Shown here one piece after another: positions 34,320 to 42,322 of a stretch of DNA of 47,127 nt (positions are counted from its first letter, which is position 1; every line of letters starts with the position of its first letter). Origin of the DNA: an uncultured Spirochaetaceae bacterium (GTDB lineage: Bacteria > Spirochaetota > Spirochaetia > Sphaerochaetales > Sphaerochaetaceae); NCBI GenBank assembly GCA_944389105.1, contig CALXLD010000027.1, positions 1 through 47,127 of the forward strand, in the 5' to 3' direction. The translations under genes and the position numbers were made by a program. Below the pieces are notes generated by a model that saw nothing but the letters and a program-made list of their open reading frames with translations, did not search any database and was not told the DNA's origin.

Positions 34320-34390
34320 GCCAGATATGACCAAAATATGCAGAAAAATCGTGCAATGATGGGTTTTTGCTAAATAATCGCCCGATTTGC

Positions 34391-34447
34391 AGCATTCATA
34401 TCCAGAAAATGATGGAATATAGCGTCATAAAACCATAAATGAATGCT
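34391..34447. repeat. 9-bp inverted repeat upstream of rloA
   Basis: AGCATTCAT (34391-34399) and ATGAATGCT (34439-34447) form a perfect inverted repeat separated by 39 bases, in the AT-rich gap before the rloAB operon. It could be a pair of operator half-sites, or chance. Confidence 0.25.
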
Positions 34448-34512
34448 TCAAACATGCTACAATAGGGCATCAATTGAAAAAATGATACAGAAATAACTTA
34501 ACATTTGGCAAG

Positions 34513-35622
34513 TTACCATCCGCCCATCGCTATCCCATAGACAGCATTTCCGGAAGCAGAAGTACTCTCACGTACACTGCTCTCCCCTGTAATCTGTCCC
34601 TCAGCCTGCTGATTCCTGACCCTTATCGAAAGAAGATCACGATACAGAACGCGGACATCAGGATCGCTATACACATTCATGATCGCTGAAAGAAGGTCGA
34701 TGGCGCTGTCATAGTCTCCGGCACAGGCATATAGTATTGCTGCATTGTATCCGGAAGGAAGATGCTGAGAGCTCTCCCAAGCATCCAGAAATGCATTCCG
34801 GGCCTCCAGGATGCGGCCATCTCCGGCAGCCTTATAAGCACTCTCGACACTCTCGTTCTTCGGCTTGTTCGGCATAAGCGATACATCGTACTCATTGTAT
34901 GTAGGAACAAGAAGGGACTCTATTTCATCATTGAAGGACCGGATCATCCTTCTGAAAAGATATGACGGATCCTCTAGCCTTGACCACCTCCTGTCCAGGA
35001 TATCCTCACGTTTTGCCGTATCGGAGAACGTCCGCTGAGAAATGATGCCGCCGGTTTCCGTATCGATAATCGTAATTGAATAATCTATCGAAGCTATCTG
35101 CCTGAAGTAGTAATCGAACTCTACTATCCTATGCCTTACGCCTTCACTGTCCACCCACCAGTCATAATCAGGAACAGAATAGATTGTCTCGCTTACCGAC
35201 ATGCTGGAAATCCTCGGGATCAGCACGGCATCATAGCCCAGGCTGCGGAATTCCCCGGAAATATCCGAGCCAAGGAAGCCATGCTTTATTATGCTATCCG
35301 TGCGCTCTGGGGAAAGAAGCGTGAAAAAGCCGGAATCAGAGAGGACTGAATACAGCTCATCAGTTGCGTAGGCTGCTATGCTCTCAGAAGAGGAAGCCCT
35401 GTATCCTGAGTAGATATGAAGTCCTGCAACATGGACATCTGCTCCGGCAATGTATCCAGAAGGAGCAATCAGGCCATTGTAAGGCACTACAGACGCTACT
35501 GCCAGATGTTTATAGCCACCCATATCAACAGCAGCAGGCTGCATATATGGAATCACCATATTGGTAGTACATGAGAACAAGAGGAGCACCAGAGAGAACA
35601 GAAGAAAAGAAAGTTTACGCAT
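34513..35622 (-). CDS. Predicted lipoprotein with repeat-like C-terminus
   Basis: A 369-residue protein with a lipoprotein signal (M-R-K, hydrophobic core, L-F-S-C lipobox, Cys near residue 18). The middle part resembles conserved spirochaete/Bacteroidetes lipoproteins that bind or support envelope structures, but I cannot name the family. Residues about 270-335 look helical, like one or two tetratricopeptide units (A-Y-K-A-A-G-D-G-R, Y-N-A-A-I-L-Y-A-C-A-G-D-Y). GGAGG precedes ATG 35622 by 4 bases. It follows the PdxA-like gene after 11 bases and is probably co-transcribed. Confidence 0.82.
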   Translation of the reverse strand: MRKLSFLLFSLVLLLFSCTTNMVIPYMQPAAVDMGGYKHLAVASVVPYNGLIAPSGYIAGADVHVAGLHIYSGYRASSSESIAAYATDELYSVLSDSGFFTLLSPERTDSIIKHGFLGSDISGEFRSLGYDAVLIPRISSMSVSETIYSVPDYDWWVDSEGVRHRIVEFDYYFRQIASIDYSITIIDTETGGIISQRTFSDTAKREDILDRRWSRLEDPSYLFRRMIRSFNDEIESLLVPTYNEYDVSLMPNKPKNESVESAYKAAGDGRILEARNAFLDAWESSQHLPSGYNAAILYACAGDYDSAIDLLSAIMNVYSDPDVRVLYRDLLSIRVRNQQAEGQITGESSVRESTSASGNAVYGIAMGGW

Positions 35623-35633
35623 CAATCCTCCAA

Positions 35634-36647
35634 TCAGGCCATAAGCGATGCCGCACGAAGAACAAGCGCCATACCGATTGCAGCTTCCATTCTCTCGGGA
35701 TCTGCAATCCCTTTTCCGGCCTCTTGCAGACCTGTATCAAGAAGAGGACCTACTCTCATGAAAGGCAGTCCCCAGGTTATGACAGAAGCTTTATCAGGAG
35801 AAGCAGCAGCAACAGCTGCAAACCCCGTCCCGGCAGTCATCACAAGGACAGAGGAATACATCCCCTTTGCTCCATTCGCAAAAAGCTCCTCATCAGGAAC
35901 AGGACCAACAACATTGATCCCCAGTCCCTTTGCGATTTCTATTGCGGGAACGATGGACTCTGCTTCATCCTGCCCTGTCCACGTACCATCCGGGCGCCTC
36001 GGGTTAAGCGACGCAACCGCTATCGGCTTCGTCCTGTCAAAATAAGGCGACATCGTTATTGAATCGATATCGACGATTGCTGAGATTATATTCTCACGCC
36101 TCACCGCCTCAACAGCGCTCCTAAGATCCACCCTGTTTGTAAGGCCGAAGATATTCAGGGCCCCGCCATGAAGCATGTTGCAAAGACGGGCAGTTGATGC
36201 AAAGGAGGCAAGAAGCTCCTGGACAGACCTCTCCTGATACCCCGCCGCTTCCAGTGCCTCACCGCTGACAGGACTTGTGACAAGCGAGTGTCCAAGACCG
36301 TTCTGGATAATACCGACAGCAGACCTCAGAGCCTCGTACGATGCCCTTCCGGTATCTGCGGAGACAGATCCATATCTGAACGACGAAAGGTCAATTGATG
36401 ATGAGGAAAAGAAAATCATAGCCTCGCCTCTTGCTTCCGCTTCCTTAAGGGAAGCCTCATCATCTGCATAATATGTAAAAGGCAGGGGCAGGGAGAGATC
36501 CGCTGCAGCTTTCCGGAAAACACCGCCATCACCTGTGACAATAAGCCACGCAGACGGATCGGAGGAAAGCGCTCTGACAGTCTTGATAATCATCTCAGGG
36601 GATGTGCCAGCTGGCTCTCCCATTGATAACACAGTGTATCTCTGCAT
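35634..36647 (-). CDS. PdxA-like protein lacking the metal-binding histidines
   Basis: A 337-residue homologue of 4-hydroxythreonine-4-phosphate dehydrogenase, with the family frame from G-E-P-A-G-T-S-P-E (10-18) to G-L-P-F-M-R (293-298) and A-G-K-G-I-A-D. Residues that make PdxA work are changed. The metal His of the G-H-T-E motif is Val142, the T-H of the next motif is Asn171, the N-P-H His is Arg217, and the Y-H-D-Q region reads Y-S-S. The P-x-x-K Lys is also lost (P-V-S-G-E). A dehydrogenase of the usual mechanism is therefore unlikely; it may have a new reaction or be non-enzymatic. The start at 36647 has no ribosome site but TGC-TATACT ends 6 bases before it. A lipoprotein gene follows. 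Confidence 0.8.
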   Translation of the reverse strand: MQRYTVLSMGEPAGTSPEMIIKTVRALSSDPSAWLIVTGDGGVFRKAAADLSLPLPFTYYADDEASLKEAEARGEAMIFFSSSSIDLSSFRYGSVSADTGRASYEALRSAVGIIQNGLGHSLVTSPVSGEALEAAGYQERSVQELLASFASTARLCNMLHGGALNIFGLTNRVDLRSAVEAVRRENIISAIVDIDSITMSPYFDRTKPIAVASLNPRRPDGTWTGQDEAESIVPAIEIAKGLGINVVGPVPDEELFANGAKGMYSSVLVMTAGTGFAAVAAASPDKASVITWGLPFMRVGPLLDTGLQEAGKGIADPERMEAAIGMALVLRAASLMA

Positions 36648-36653
36648 ACCCGG

Positions 36654-36662
36654 AGTATAGCA
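36654..36662 (-). promoter_or_regulatory. Extended -10 promoter of the PdxA-like gene
   Basis: On the minus strand TGC-TATACT (36654-36662) ends 6 bases before the ATG at 36647. No Shine-Dalgarno sequence is present, so the transcript is probably leaderless. Confidence 0.55.
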
Positions 36663-36748
36663 TCCACGCCCTGTCTTGAACAGGAAAAACCGTACAGATA
36701 ATGCATTTGCATGATTTAGATTGCTTCTACCCTTTATGCCGATTCCGA

Positions 36749-36757
36749 TGGTATTCT
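36749..36757 (+). promoter_or_regulatory. Extended -10 promoter of the acidic mini-protein
   Basis: TGG-TATTCT (36749-36757) ends 15 bases before the ATG at 36773, leaving room for the GGAG ribosome site. Unlike the leaderless cases, a short leader is present. Confidence 0.4.
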
Positions 36758-36772
36758 GTATCTGGAGTTCAT

Positions 36773-36916
36773 ATGTGCATTGAGGATGAAGACGATTCAC
36801 TGGAAGAAATAGAAGAGCTTTATACAATCATACCCGAAATCAATACAGATGACGGAGAAGAGGAAGAATCCCAGTATGAGGATCTGGACGATGAGGAATT
36901 CGATATAGATTTCTAA
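36773..36916 (+). CDS. 47-residue hyperacidic protein
   Basis: A 47-residue protein with 24 Asp or Glu and no Lys, Arg or His; the remaining residues are mostly Ile, Leu, Phe and Tyr. CTGGAG lies 7 bases before the ATG. Such composition suggests a partner that binds a basic protein or nucleic-acid site, or a DNA-mimic or metal-binding role, but none is shown. It lies in the spacer between the divergent PdxA-like gene and the ABC operon. A small real gene is plausible because it has its own promoter and ribosome site; chance cannot be excluded. Confidence 0.5.
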   Translation: MCIEDEDDSLEEIEELYTIIPEINTDDGEEEESQYEDLDDEEFDIDF

Positions 36917-36933
36917 TGTTTCTACAAATAGTA

Positions 36934-36974
36934 TTGACATTAATCACAATACTATTTAAAGTAACAATTGTTAC
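36934..36974 (+). promoter_or_regulatory. Promoter and palindromic operator of the TrpXYZ-like operon
   Basis: A perfect TTGACA (36934-36939) is followed at 17 bases by TAAAGT (36957-36962). A 14-base perfect palindrome GTAACAATTGTTAC (36961-36974) covers the predicted start of transcription, directly before the AAGGAG ribosome site. A second inverted repeat AGTATTG/CAATACT surrounds the -35. The layout suggests a repressor-controlled promoter. Confidence 0.6.
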
Positions 36975-36989
36975 TAAGGAGAGAAACAT

Positions 36990-37961
36990 ATGAAGAAGTT
37001 CATCGTAGTTATATCATTAGTCATTGCAGCAGCTCTTACAGCACTATTTGCCCAGGGAAGTCCTGAACTCGATGGACGCCTTAAGATAGGTATCTCCAAG
37101 CTCATAGCCCACCCTGCCCTCGATTCCATCGAACAGGGAATCAAGGATTACCTTTCGGACAATGGAATAGATGCTGTATTTGAAACACAGACAGCAAATG
37201 GTGAAATAAGCACGGCCGCATCAATAGCACAGCTTTTCCAGACAGAAGGAAAGGACATAGTCGTAGGAATCGCTACACCGACGGCTCAGGCACTGGCAAA
37301 TGTATTTACAGAGACACCGGTGATCTTCGCAACAGTAACAGACCCTGAATCGGCAGGACTTCTAGGACTTCCTAATGTCTGCGGAACATCCGACATGGTA
37401 CCTGTGAAGGAACAGCTTAGACTGATAGAAGAAGTAACAGGAGCAAAAAGGATCGGAATGGTATACACATCAGCTGAAGCAAATGGAATAACGCTGATGG
37501 AAGCCATGAAGGCAGCCTGTGAGGAGCAGGGAATAGAACTTGTCACTGCATCTGTATCGAATTCATCAGAAGTCATGATGGCTGCTCAGTCAATAATCGA
37601 CAGAGTCGATGCCATGTATGTTTCCACGGACAATACGGTGATATCCGCAATTGCATCGCTCTCAGAAGTCTGTTCGGGCAGCAGCATTCCTCTCTTCTCC
37701 GCAGATACAACCTCTTCATTCGGGACAGAGGTGCTCCTTGCAGGAGGATTCGACTACTATGAATCAGGACGTCTTACAGGAGAAGTCATAAAGAGAGTAC
37801 TGGATGGCGAACAGCCGGAAGCGATAGGAACGCTTTATCTTGAGAATCTTGAAATATACGTGAATCTGGATACAGCAGCAGCACTTGGCATAGAGATTCC
37901 TGAAGATATCCTCAAAAATGCTTCCTTCATAATCAAAGACGGTGCAGAGATACAGCTCTGA
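36990..37961 (+). CDS. ABC substrate-binding protein, TrpX-like (1)
   Basis: A 323-residue exported binding protein of the ABC_sub_bind (TrpX/DUF534-like) family. It has a signal peptide (M-K-K, hydrophobic stretch, cleavage around A-Q-G), followed by the family's K-I-G-I-S-K and the A-T-P-T-A-Q-A segment near 90-96. The ligand may be an aromatic amino acid or a similar small molecule; TrpX in streptococci binds tryptophan. AAGGAG precedes the ATG. A second paralogue follows 170 bases later, with permease and ATPase behind it. Confidence 0.88.
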   Translation: MKKFIVVISLVIAAALTALFAQGSPELDGRLKIGISKLIAHPALDSIEQGIKDYLSDNGIDAVFETQTANGEISTAASIAQLFQTEGKDIVVGIATPTAQALANVFTETPVIFATVTDPESAGLLGLPNVCGTSDMVPVKEQLRLIEEVTGAKRIGMVYTSAEANGITLMEAMKAACEEQGIELVTASVSNSSEVMMAAQSIIDRVDAMYVSTDNTVISAIASLSEVCSGSSIPLFSADTTSSFGTEVLLAGGFDYYESGRLTGEVIKRVLDGEQPEAIGTLYLENLEIYVNLDTAAALGIEIPEDILKNASFIIKDGAEIQL

Positions 37962-37962
37962 A

Positions 37963-37990
37963 CAGGAACTCCCCCAGCGGGAGTTTCCTG
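37963..37990 (+). other. Intergenic hairpin between the two binding-protein genes
   Basis: CAGGAACTCCC (37963-37973) pairs with GGGAGTTTCCTG (37979-37990) with a single bulged base. It is followed by CAAAAAAC, not a U-run, so it is a processing or stability hairpin rather than an intrinsic terminator on the plus strand. Confidence 0.45.
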
Positions 37991-38081
37991 CAAAAAACAT
38001 ATATACTGTCCGATGTTCATGATTCCAGATTGCGGATAAATCATTTTCTGCATAAATATTCAAATACATGCATACGAAATG

Positions 38082-38110
38082 TTGAAAATGAATTTCCCAT
38101 TGGCTATAGT
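38082..38110 (+). promoter_or_regulatory. Promoter of the second binding-protein gene
   Basis: TTGAAA (38082-38087) and TATAGT (38105-38110) are exactly 17 bases apart, 21 bases before the ATG at 38132. It gives the second binding protein, permease and ATPase an internal start of transcription. Confidence 0.6.
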
Positions 38111-38131
38111 CTAATAAATTCCGGAGGAATC

Positions 38132-39136
38132 ATGAAAAAATTTATAGCTCTATTTATGATGCTCATTGCTGCTTTCACACTCGCAGCAGGAGGAAGCGGA
38201 GAAACCGCGGCAGATGATGGAACAGTCCTCATCGGCGTTTCCAAGCTTCTCTCACACGCAGCCCTTGATGCTGTAGAGGTAGGAATGCAGGATTACCTTG
38301 CCACGACAGATATGCAGGTAAGGTACGACTTCCAGAACGCTAATGGAGATATTTCCACAGCTGCTTCTATCGCACAGCAGTTCGACAGCGAGGACTGTGA
38401 TGTCGTAGTTGGTATCGGAACAGCTTCAGCACAGGCTCTTGCCAATGTATTCACAGATATCCCTGTTCTCTTTGCAGCTGTTACAGACCCTGTCGATGCA
38501 GGACTTGTCGCCTCAAATGAATCAAATCCTGGTCTCAACGTAACTGGTGTTTCTGACATGAACCCTGTTCTGGAGCAGATCAAGCTTCTTCATGAAATCA
38601 CAGGAGCAACAAGAATCGGCAATGTCTACTCATCCGGTGAGCAGAATGGTGTTGTCCTGATGGAACAGGCACAGGCAGCATGCGATGAGCTCGGCCTTGA
38701 GCTTGTACCGGTTGCTGTTTCCAACTCCTCTGAGGTAAGGACAGCGCTCCAGTCAATCATCGACCGCGTTGATGCCGTATATATCGCAACAGATAACAAT
38801 GTAATTTCAGCTATCGCTACAATCGATGATGTCTGCAACAGTGCCGGAGTTCCTCTTTTCTCCGCAGATCCTTCCGGTATCGATGGACTTGAATGCATGA
38901 TCGCATGGGGCTTCAACTACTACTCTATCGGTACTGCAACAGGCCGTCTGATCGAGGATATCGTAGTAAACGGAGCCAATCCGGGAGATTTCGGAACAGT
39001 ATTCCTGACAGATCCAGCGGACTTCGAGCTCTGGTTCAACCTCGACACAGCCAAAAAGCTTGGTTACACAATTCCGCAGGAGTATCTTGATACTGCCGCA
39101 GTAATCATAGAAAATGGCGTTAAAACAGAGCGCTGA
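38132..39136 (+). CDS. ABC substrate-binding protein, TrpX-like (2)
   Basis: A 334-residue paralogue of the preceding binding protein, clearly homologous along its length (shared I-S/V-S-K-L, A-N-G-D/E-I-S-T-A-A-S-I-A-Q and S-A/T-D-N-x-V-I-S-A-I segments). The signal peptide ends in A-A-G-G-S-G-E. GGAGG precedes ATG 38132 by 5 bases; longer readings upstream lack a site. Two binding proteins for one permease may widen the ligand range. Confidence 0.88.
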   Translation: MKKFIALFMMLIAAFTLAAGGSGETAADDGTVLIGVSKLLSHAALDAVEVGMQDYLATTDMQVRYDFQNANGDISTAASIAQQFDSEDCDVVVGIGTASAQALANVFTDIPVLFAAVTDPVDAGLVASNESNPGLNVTGVSDMNPVLEQIKLLHEITGATRIGNVYSSGEQNGVVLMEQAQAACDELGLELVPVAVSNSSEVRTALQSIIDRVDAVYIATDNNVISAIATIDDVCNSAGVPLFSADPSGIDGLECMIAWGFNYYSIGTATGRLIEDIVVNGANPGDFGTVFLTDPADFELWFNLDTAKKLGYTIPQEYLDTAAVIIENGVKTER

Positions 39137-39155
39137 GAATCCAGTCAATGGATAG

Positions 39156-39190
39156 GAAGGCCGCCAGAGGTGGCCTTCTCTATTTGTTAT
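39156..39190 (+). promoter_or_regulatory. Hairpin between binding protein and permease genes
   Basis: A 10-bp stem GAAGGCCGCC/GGTGGCCTTC (39156-39165 with 39169-39178), with one G-T pair, is followed by TCTATTTGTT. It is a likely partial terminator giving more binding protein than membrane parts. Confidence 0.55.
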
Positions 39191-39202
39191 CAGAGGTAGA
39201 AA

Positions 39203-40138
39203 ATGATTGAAGGAATACTCGTCGAAGGACTTATCTTTGCTATCATGGCACTCGGAATCCTCATCAGCTATAGGATTCTGGATATGGCGGACCTTACATG
39301 CGATGGATCAGTCGCAACAGGTGCTGCCGTAGCTACCATGTGCATCGTCAATGGCCTCGGAATCACGGTTGGACTTATACTAAGCTTTCTTGTAGGTGTT
39401 CTCTGCGGTCTTCTGACTGCAACGATACACAACAAGCTGAAGCTTCCTGTACTGCTTGCAGGTATTCTTATGATGACGATGCTATACTCCGTCAACCTGA
39501 GAATACTTGGAAACAAGGCAAACGTCTCGCTTGTCAGAGTTGAGACACTCTATCGCCTATTCCCCGAATGGTTCTCATTCGTCCCCAGCGATGTGGCGGC
39601 TCTTATCGGAACGCTTATTTTCGTCGTCGTTGTTACAGTATTGATGGACCTCTTCTTCCGCTCTGACCTTGGAATGGCAATCGGTGCAATGGGCGGCAAC
39701 GAGCAGGTCATAATATCACAGGGAATGAATCCTGCTTCCCTCAAGCTGATCGGGCTTGGCCTTTCAAACGGGCTTATCGCACTCTCGGGAGGACTTCTTG
39801 CCCAGTATCAGGGTTTTGCGGATGCCAACCTTGGACAGGGTATGGTCGTACAGGGACTGGCTGCGGTAATGATAGGAGAATTCCTTTTCTCATCGAACAA
39901 GATCTCCCTCATCACGCTTCGCTGTATTCTCGGAGGAATCATATACAAAGGTCTTATGTTCCTCGGAAGAAAATATGGCTACCTTGTCGGAATTACCCCG
40001 AATGACTTCAAGCTGCTGACAGGTATTCTTGTCATAATATCCCTTGCGGTAGCAAAGACACGTTCAATGACATCGGACAAAGCCGCAAGGAAGAAAGCAA
40101 TCGAACGCACAATGAAGAAGGAGGAGTCCAATGCTTGA
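39203..40138 (+). CDS. ABC permease, TrpY-like
   Basis: A 311-residue integral membrane protein with about eight to ten hydrophobic segments, of the BPD_transp_2 group found with TrpX-type binding proteins. It forms the membrane channel. The conserved G-F-A-D-A-N-L-G-Q-G segment (about 212-221) is typical of this permease family. The gene starts 66 bases after the binding protein and overlaps the ATPase gene by 8 bases. Confidence 0.9.
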   Translation: MIEGILVEGLIFAIMALGILISYRILDMADLTCDGSVATGAAVATMCIVNGLGITVGLILSFLVGVLCGLLTATIHNKLKLPVLLAGILMMTMLYSVNLRILGNKANVSLVRVETLYRLFPEWFSFVPSDVAALIGTLIFVVVVTVLMDLFFRSDLGMAIGAMGGNEQVIISQGMNPASLKLIGLGLSNGLIALSGGLLAQYQGFADANLGQGMVVQGLAAVMIGEFLFSSNKISLITLRCILGGIIYKGLMFLGRKYGYLVGITPNDFKLLTGILVIISLAVAKTRSMTSDKAARKKAIERTMKKEESNA

Positions 40139-40919
40139 TATCCAGCATGTAACAAAGGTCTTCTTCCCGGGAACGGTAAATGAGAAAGTAGCACTGGAGG
40201 ATATCAATCTCCACGTCAACAAGGGAGATGTTGTCTGCGTAATCGGTTCAAATGGATCAGGCAAATCCACCCTCTTCAATATGATTGCAGGAACATTTCC
40301 GGTAACAAACGGGAAGATTATCGTAAATGGAAACGATGTCACGAATGCCCCGGAATATAAAAGAGCTTTCTATATCGGCAGAATTTTCCAGGATCCTACA
40401 AAAGGCACAAGCGCCAATATGTCGATTGAAGACAATATGAACCTGGCATGCACGAAGGGAATGAAGGGAATAAAGTTCGGGCTCACGGCAGAAAGAAGGA
40501 AGGAATTCAGGAAACTGCTGGAACCGATCGGGCTTCAGGACAGGATGGCGGACAATGTAGGTCTTCTATCAGGAGGACAGCGCCAGGCACTCACTCTCCT
40601 GATGACGACTCTCTCCAAGCCTTCTCTGATGCTTCTTGATGAGCACACAGCTGCCCTCGATCCAAGAAATGCTGAAATCGTAATGGATCTGACTAAGAAG
40701 TATATCGAGGAAGGCCATCTTACAGCCATGATGGTAACGCATAATATGCAATTCGCTATTGACTATGGCAACAGGCTCATTATGATGGATGAAGGCCATA
40801 TCATTCTGGATATCAAGGGCGAAGAGAAGCAGAAGCTCACAGTCCAGTCCCTGGTGGACAGATTCCGGGAGATAAGAAAGAAGGATTTCACATCCGACGA
40901 AGGTCTTCTTACAGAATAA
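40131..40919 (+). CDS. ABC ATPase, TrpZ-like
   Basis: A 262-residue ABC ATPase. Walker A G-S-N-G-S-G-K-S is at 39-46, signature L-S-G-G-Q-R-Q-A near 144-151, Walker B L-M-L-L-D-E-H near 164-170 and the H-loop His near 203. It energises the permease at 39203. The gene overlaps the permease and is followed after 12 bases by a MATE transporter gene, suggesting co-transcription. Confidence 0.93.
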   Translation: MLDIQHVTKVFFPGTVNEKVALEDINLHVNKGDVVCVIGSNGSGKSTLFNMIAGTFPVTNGKIIVNGNDVTNAPEYKRAFYIGRIFQDPTKGTSANMSIEDNMNLACTKGMKGIKFGLTAERRKEFRKLLEPIGLQDRMADNVGLLSGGQRQALTLLMTTLSKPSLMLLDEHTAALDPRNAEIVMDLTKKYIEEGHLTAMMVTHNMQFAIDYGNRLIMMDEGHIILDIKGEEKQKLTVQSLVDRFREIRKKDFTSDEGLLTE

Positions 40920-40931
40920 GCAAGGTAACCG

Positions 40932-42269
40932 ATGGAAAAGCATCAGTTTACAGCCCGGGATCTCCGGGCTTTGATTATCCCACTTATTGCGGACTCATTC
41001 CTTTCAATCCTGATAGGAATGGCTGATACCATAATGGTATCCGGCTGCGGAGAAGCGGCAGTCTCCGGTGTATCCCTGGTAGATACTGTATCCAACCTTC
41101 TCATAACTGTTTTCTCCGCCTTTGCGACAGGCGGTGCAGTTGTTGTGTCTCAGTATCTTGGCCATGGTGAGAATGACAGGGCAAAAGACAGCGCGAAGAA
41201 CCTTATATACATCTCTATTGCGATCTCTGCCCTGATGACTGCTGTAATCCTCCCCCTGAGAGGACATATCATAAACCTGCTCTTCGGCTCGATTGATGCA
41301 GATGTCAGAAGATATACAGATGAATACTTCGTCCCCATCCTGATCTCCTACCCTTTCCTTGCGGTCTATTCCGGGCTTACGGCAATCTCCCGGTCAGAAA
41401 GAAAAAGCTTCAGGACGATGATGGTCTCCATCATGATGAATGTCATAAACATCGGCGGCAATGCAATACTGATTTATATAATCGGACTTGGGCCGAGGGG
41501 CGCAGGAATTGCTTCTCTTGCCTCAAGAATCGCTGGCTGTGTCGTCATGGCTTCATTGATGATGAACAGAAATGAAGCTCTGAACATACGGGGACTTCTG
41601 AAAGGACCTGTATCGCCTTACCTTATCAAGAGAATACTGCGCATAGGAATCCCATCAGGTCTTGAAGGGGCTGCATTCCATGTCGGCAAGATAATGGTAC
41701 AGTCACTCGTTGCAAGCCTTGGTACCTCAGCAATTGCAATAAATGCCGTTGCTGGAAACTACAATTCATATGCAAACATTCCTGGAAACGGAATAAACCT
41801 TGCAATGATTACAATCATAGGCCAGTGCAGAGGACAGAATAATATAAGAGATGTAAAGTACTACACCAAGCTGCTGACAGGACTTGTTCTCCTGTCAACA
41901 GTCATACTCTGTGTTCCGTTCTATATAATCACACCGCAGGTTGTAAGCTTCTACGGTCTTGAGGCTTCCTCAATAAGCACCGCAATCCCGATATGCCGCC
42001 TTTGCCTGGTAATGTGCTTTACTATCTGGCCATTTGCATTCTCCCTTCCCAACATGCTGAAAGCTGTCGGAGATGTCAAATACATCCTTTTCGCCTCATT
42101 CTCGTCAATGTGGCTCTGCAGAGTCGGAGGAGCATACTTCATGGTGAAAGTTCTTGGAATGGGTGTAGAGGCAATATGGTATGCAATGTATCTTGACTGG
42201 CTTTTCAGAGGCATCCTCTATACATGGAGAGTCATCAGCGGCCGATGGGAAACAAAGGAAGTTATATAG
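40932..42269 (+). CDS. MATE-family efflux transporter (1)
   Basis: A 445-residue protein with about twelve hydrophobic segments, of the MatE family (Na+ or H+ antiport). The conserved D-T-I-M-V and G-G-A-V-V-V-S-Q-Y-L segments near the start are typical. Only 12 bases separate it from the ABC ATPase gene. AAGGTAACCG may serve as a ribosome site. A close paralogue follows downstream. Substrate unknown; the location suggests export of something related to the imported ligand, but that is inference. Confidence 0.9.
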   Translation: MEKHQFTARDLRALIIPLIADSFLSILIGMADTIMVSGCGEAAVSGVSLVDTVSNLLITVFSAFATGGAVVVSQYLGHGENDRAKDSAKNLIYISIAISALMTAVILPLRGHIINLLFGSIDADVRRYTDEYFVPILISYPFLAVYSGLTAISRSERKSFRTMMVSIMMNVINIGGNAILIYIIGLGPRGAGIASLASRIAGCVVMASLMMNRNEALNIRGLLKGPVSPYLIKRILRIGIPSGLEGAAFHVGKIMVQSLVASLGTSAIAINAVAGNYNSYANIPGNGINLAMITIIGQCRGQNNIRDVKYYTKLLTGLVLLSTVILCVPFYIITPQVVSFYGLEASSISTAIPICRLCLVMCFTIWPFAFSLPNMLKAVGDVKYILFASFSSMWLCRVGGAYFMVKVLGMGVEAIWYAMYLDWLFRGILYTWRVISGRWETKEVI

Positions 42270-42307
42270 AGTTCCTAGGATTTTGAGATTGTTACGGACG
42301 AAGGCCC

Positions 42308-42322
42308 TGATATCATAAAATC
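42308..42322 (+). promoter_or_regulatory. Extended -10 promoter of the second MATE gene
   Basis: TGA-TATCAT (TG 42308-42309, hexamer 42311-42316) ends 6 bases before the ATG at 42323, with TTGTTA (42289-42294) 16 bases upstream as a reasonable -35. No Shine-Dalgarno sequence is present. Confidence 0.65.

Noticed and set aside
36648..36827. N-terminal extension of the PdxA-like protein by 60 residues.
   Set aside because: The extension lacks a ribosome site, does not match the family, and overlaps the acidic mini-protein gene and the promoter next to the ATG at 36647.
37963..37990. Intrinsic terminator between the two binding-protein genes.
   Set aside because: The hairpin is followed by A residues, not U residues, on the plus strand.
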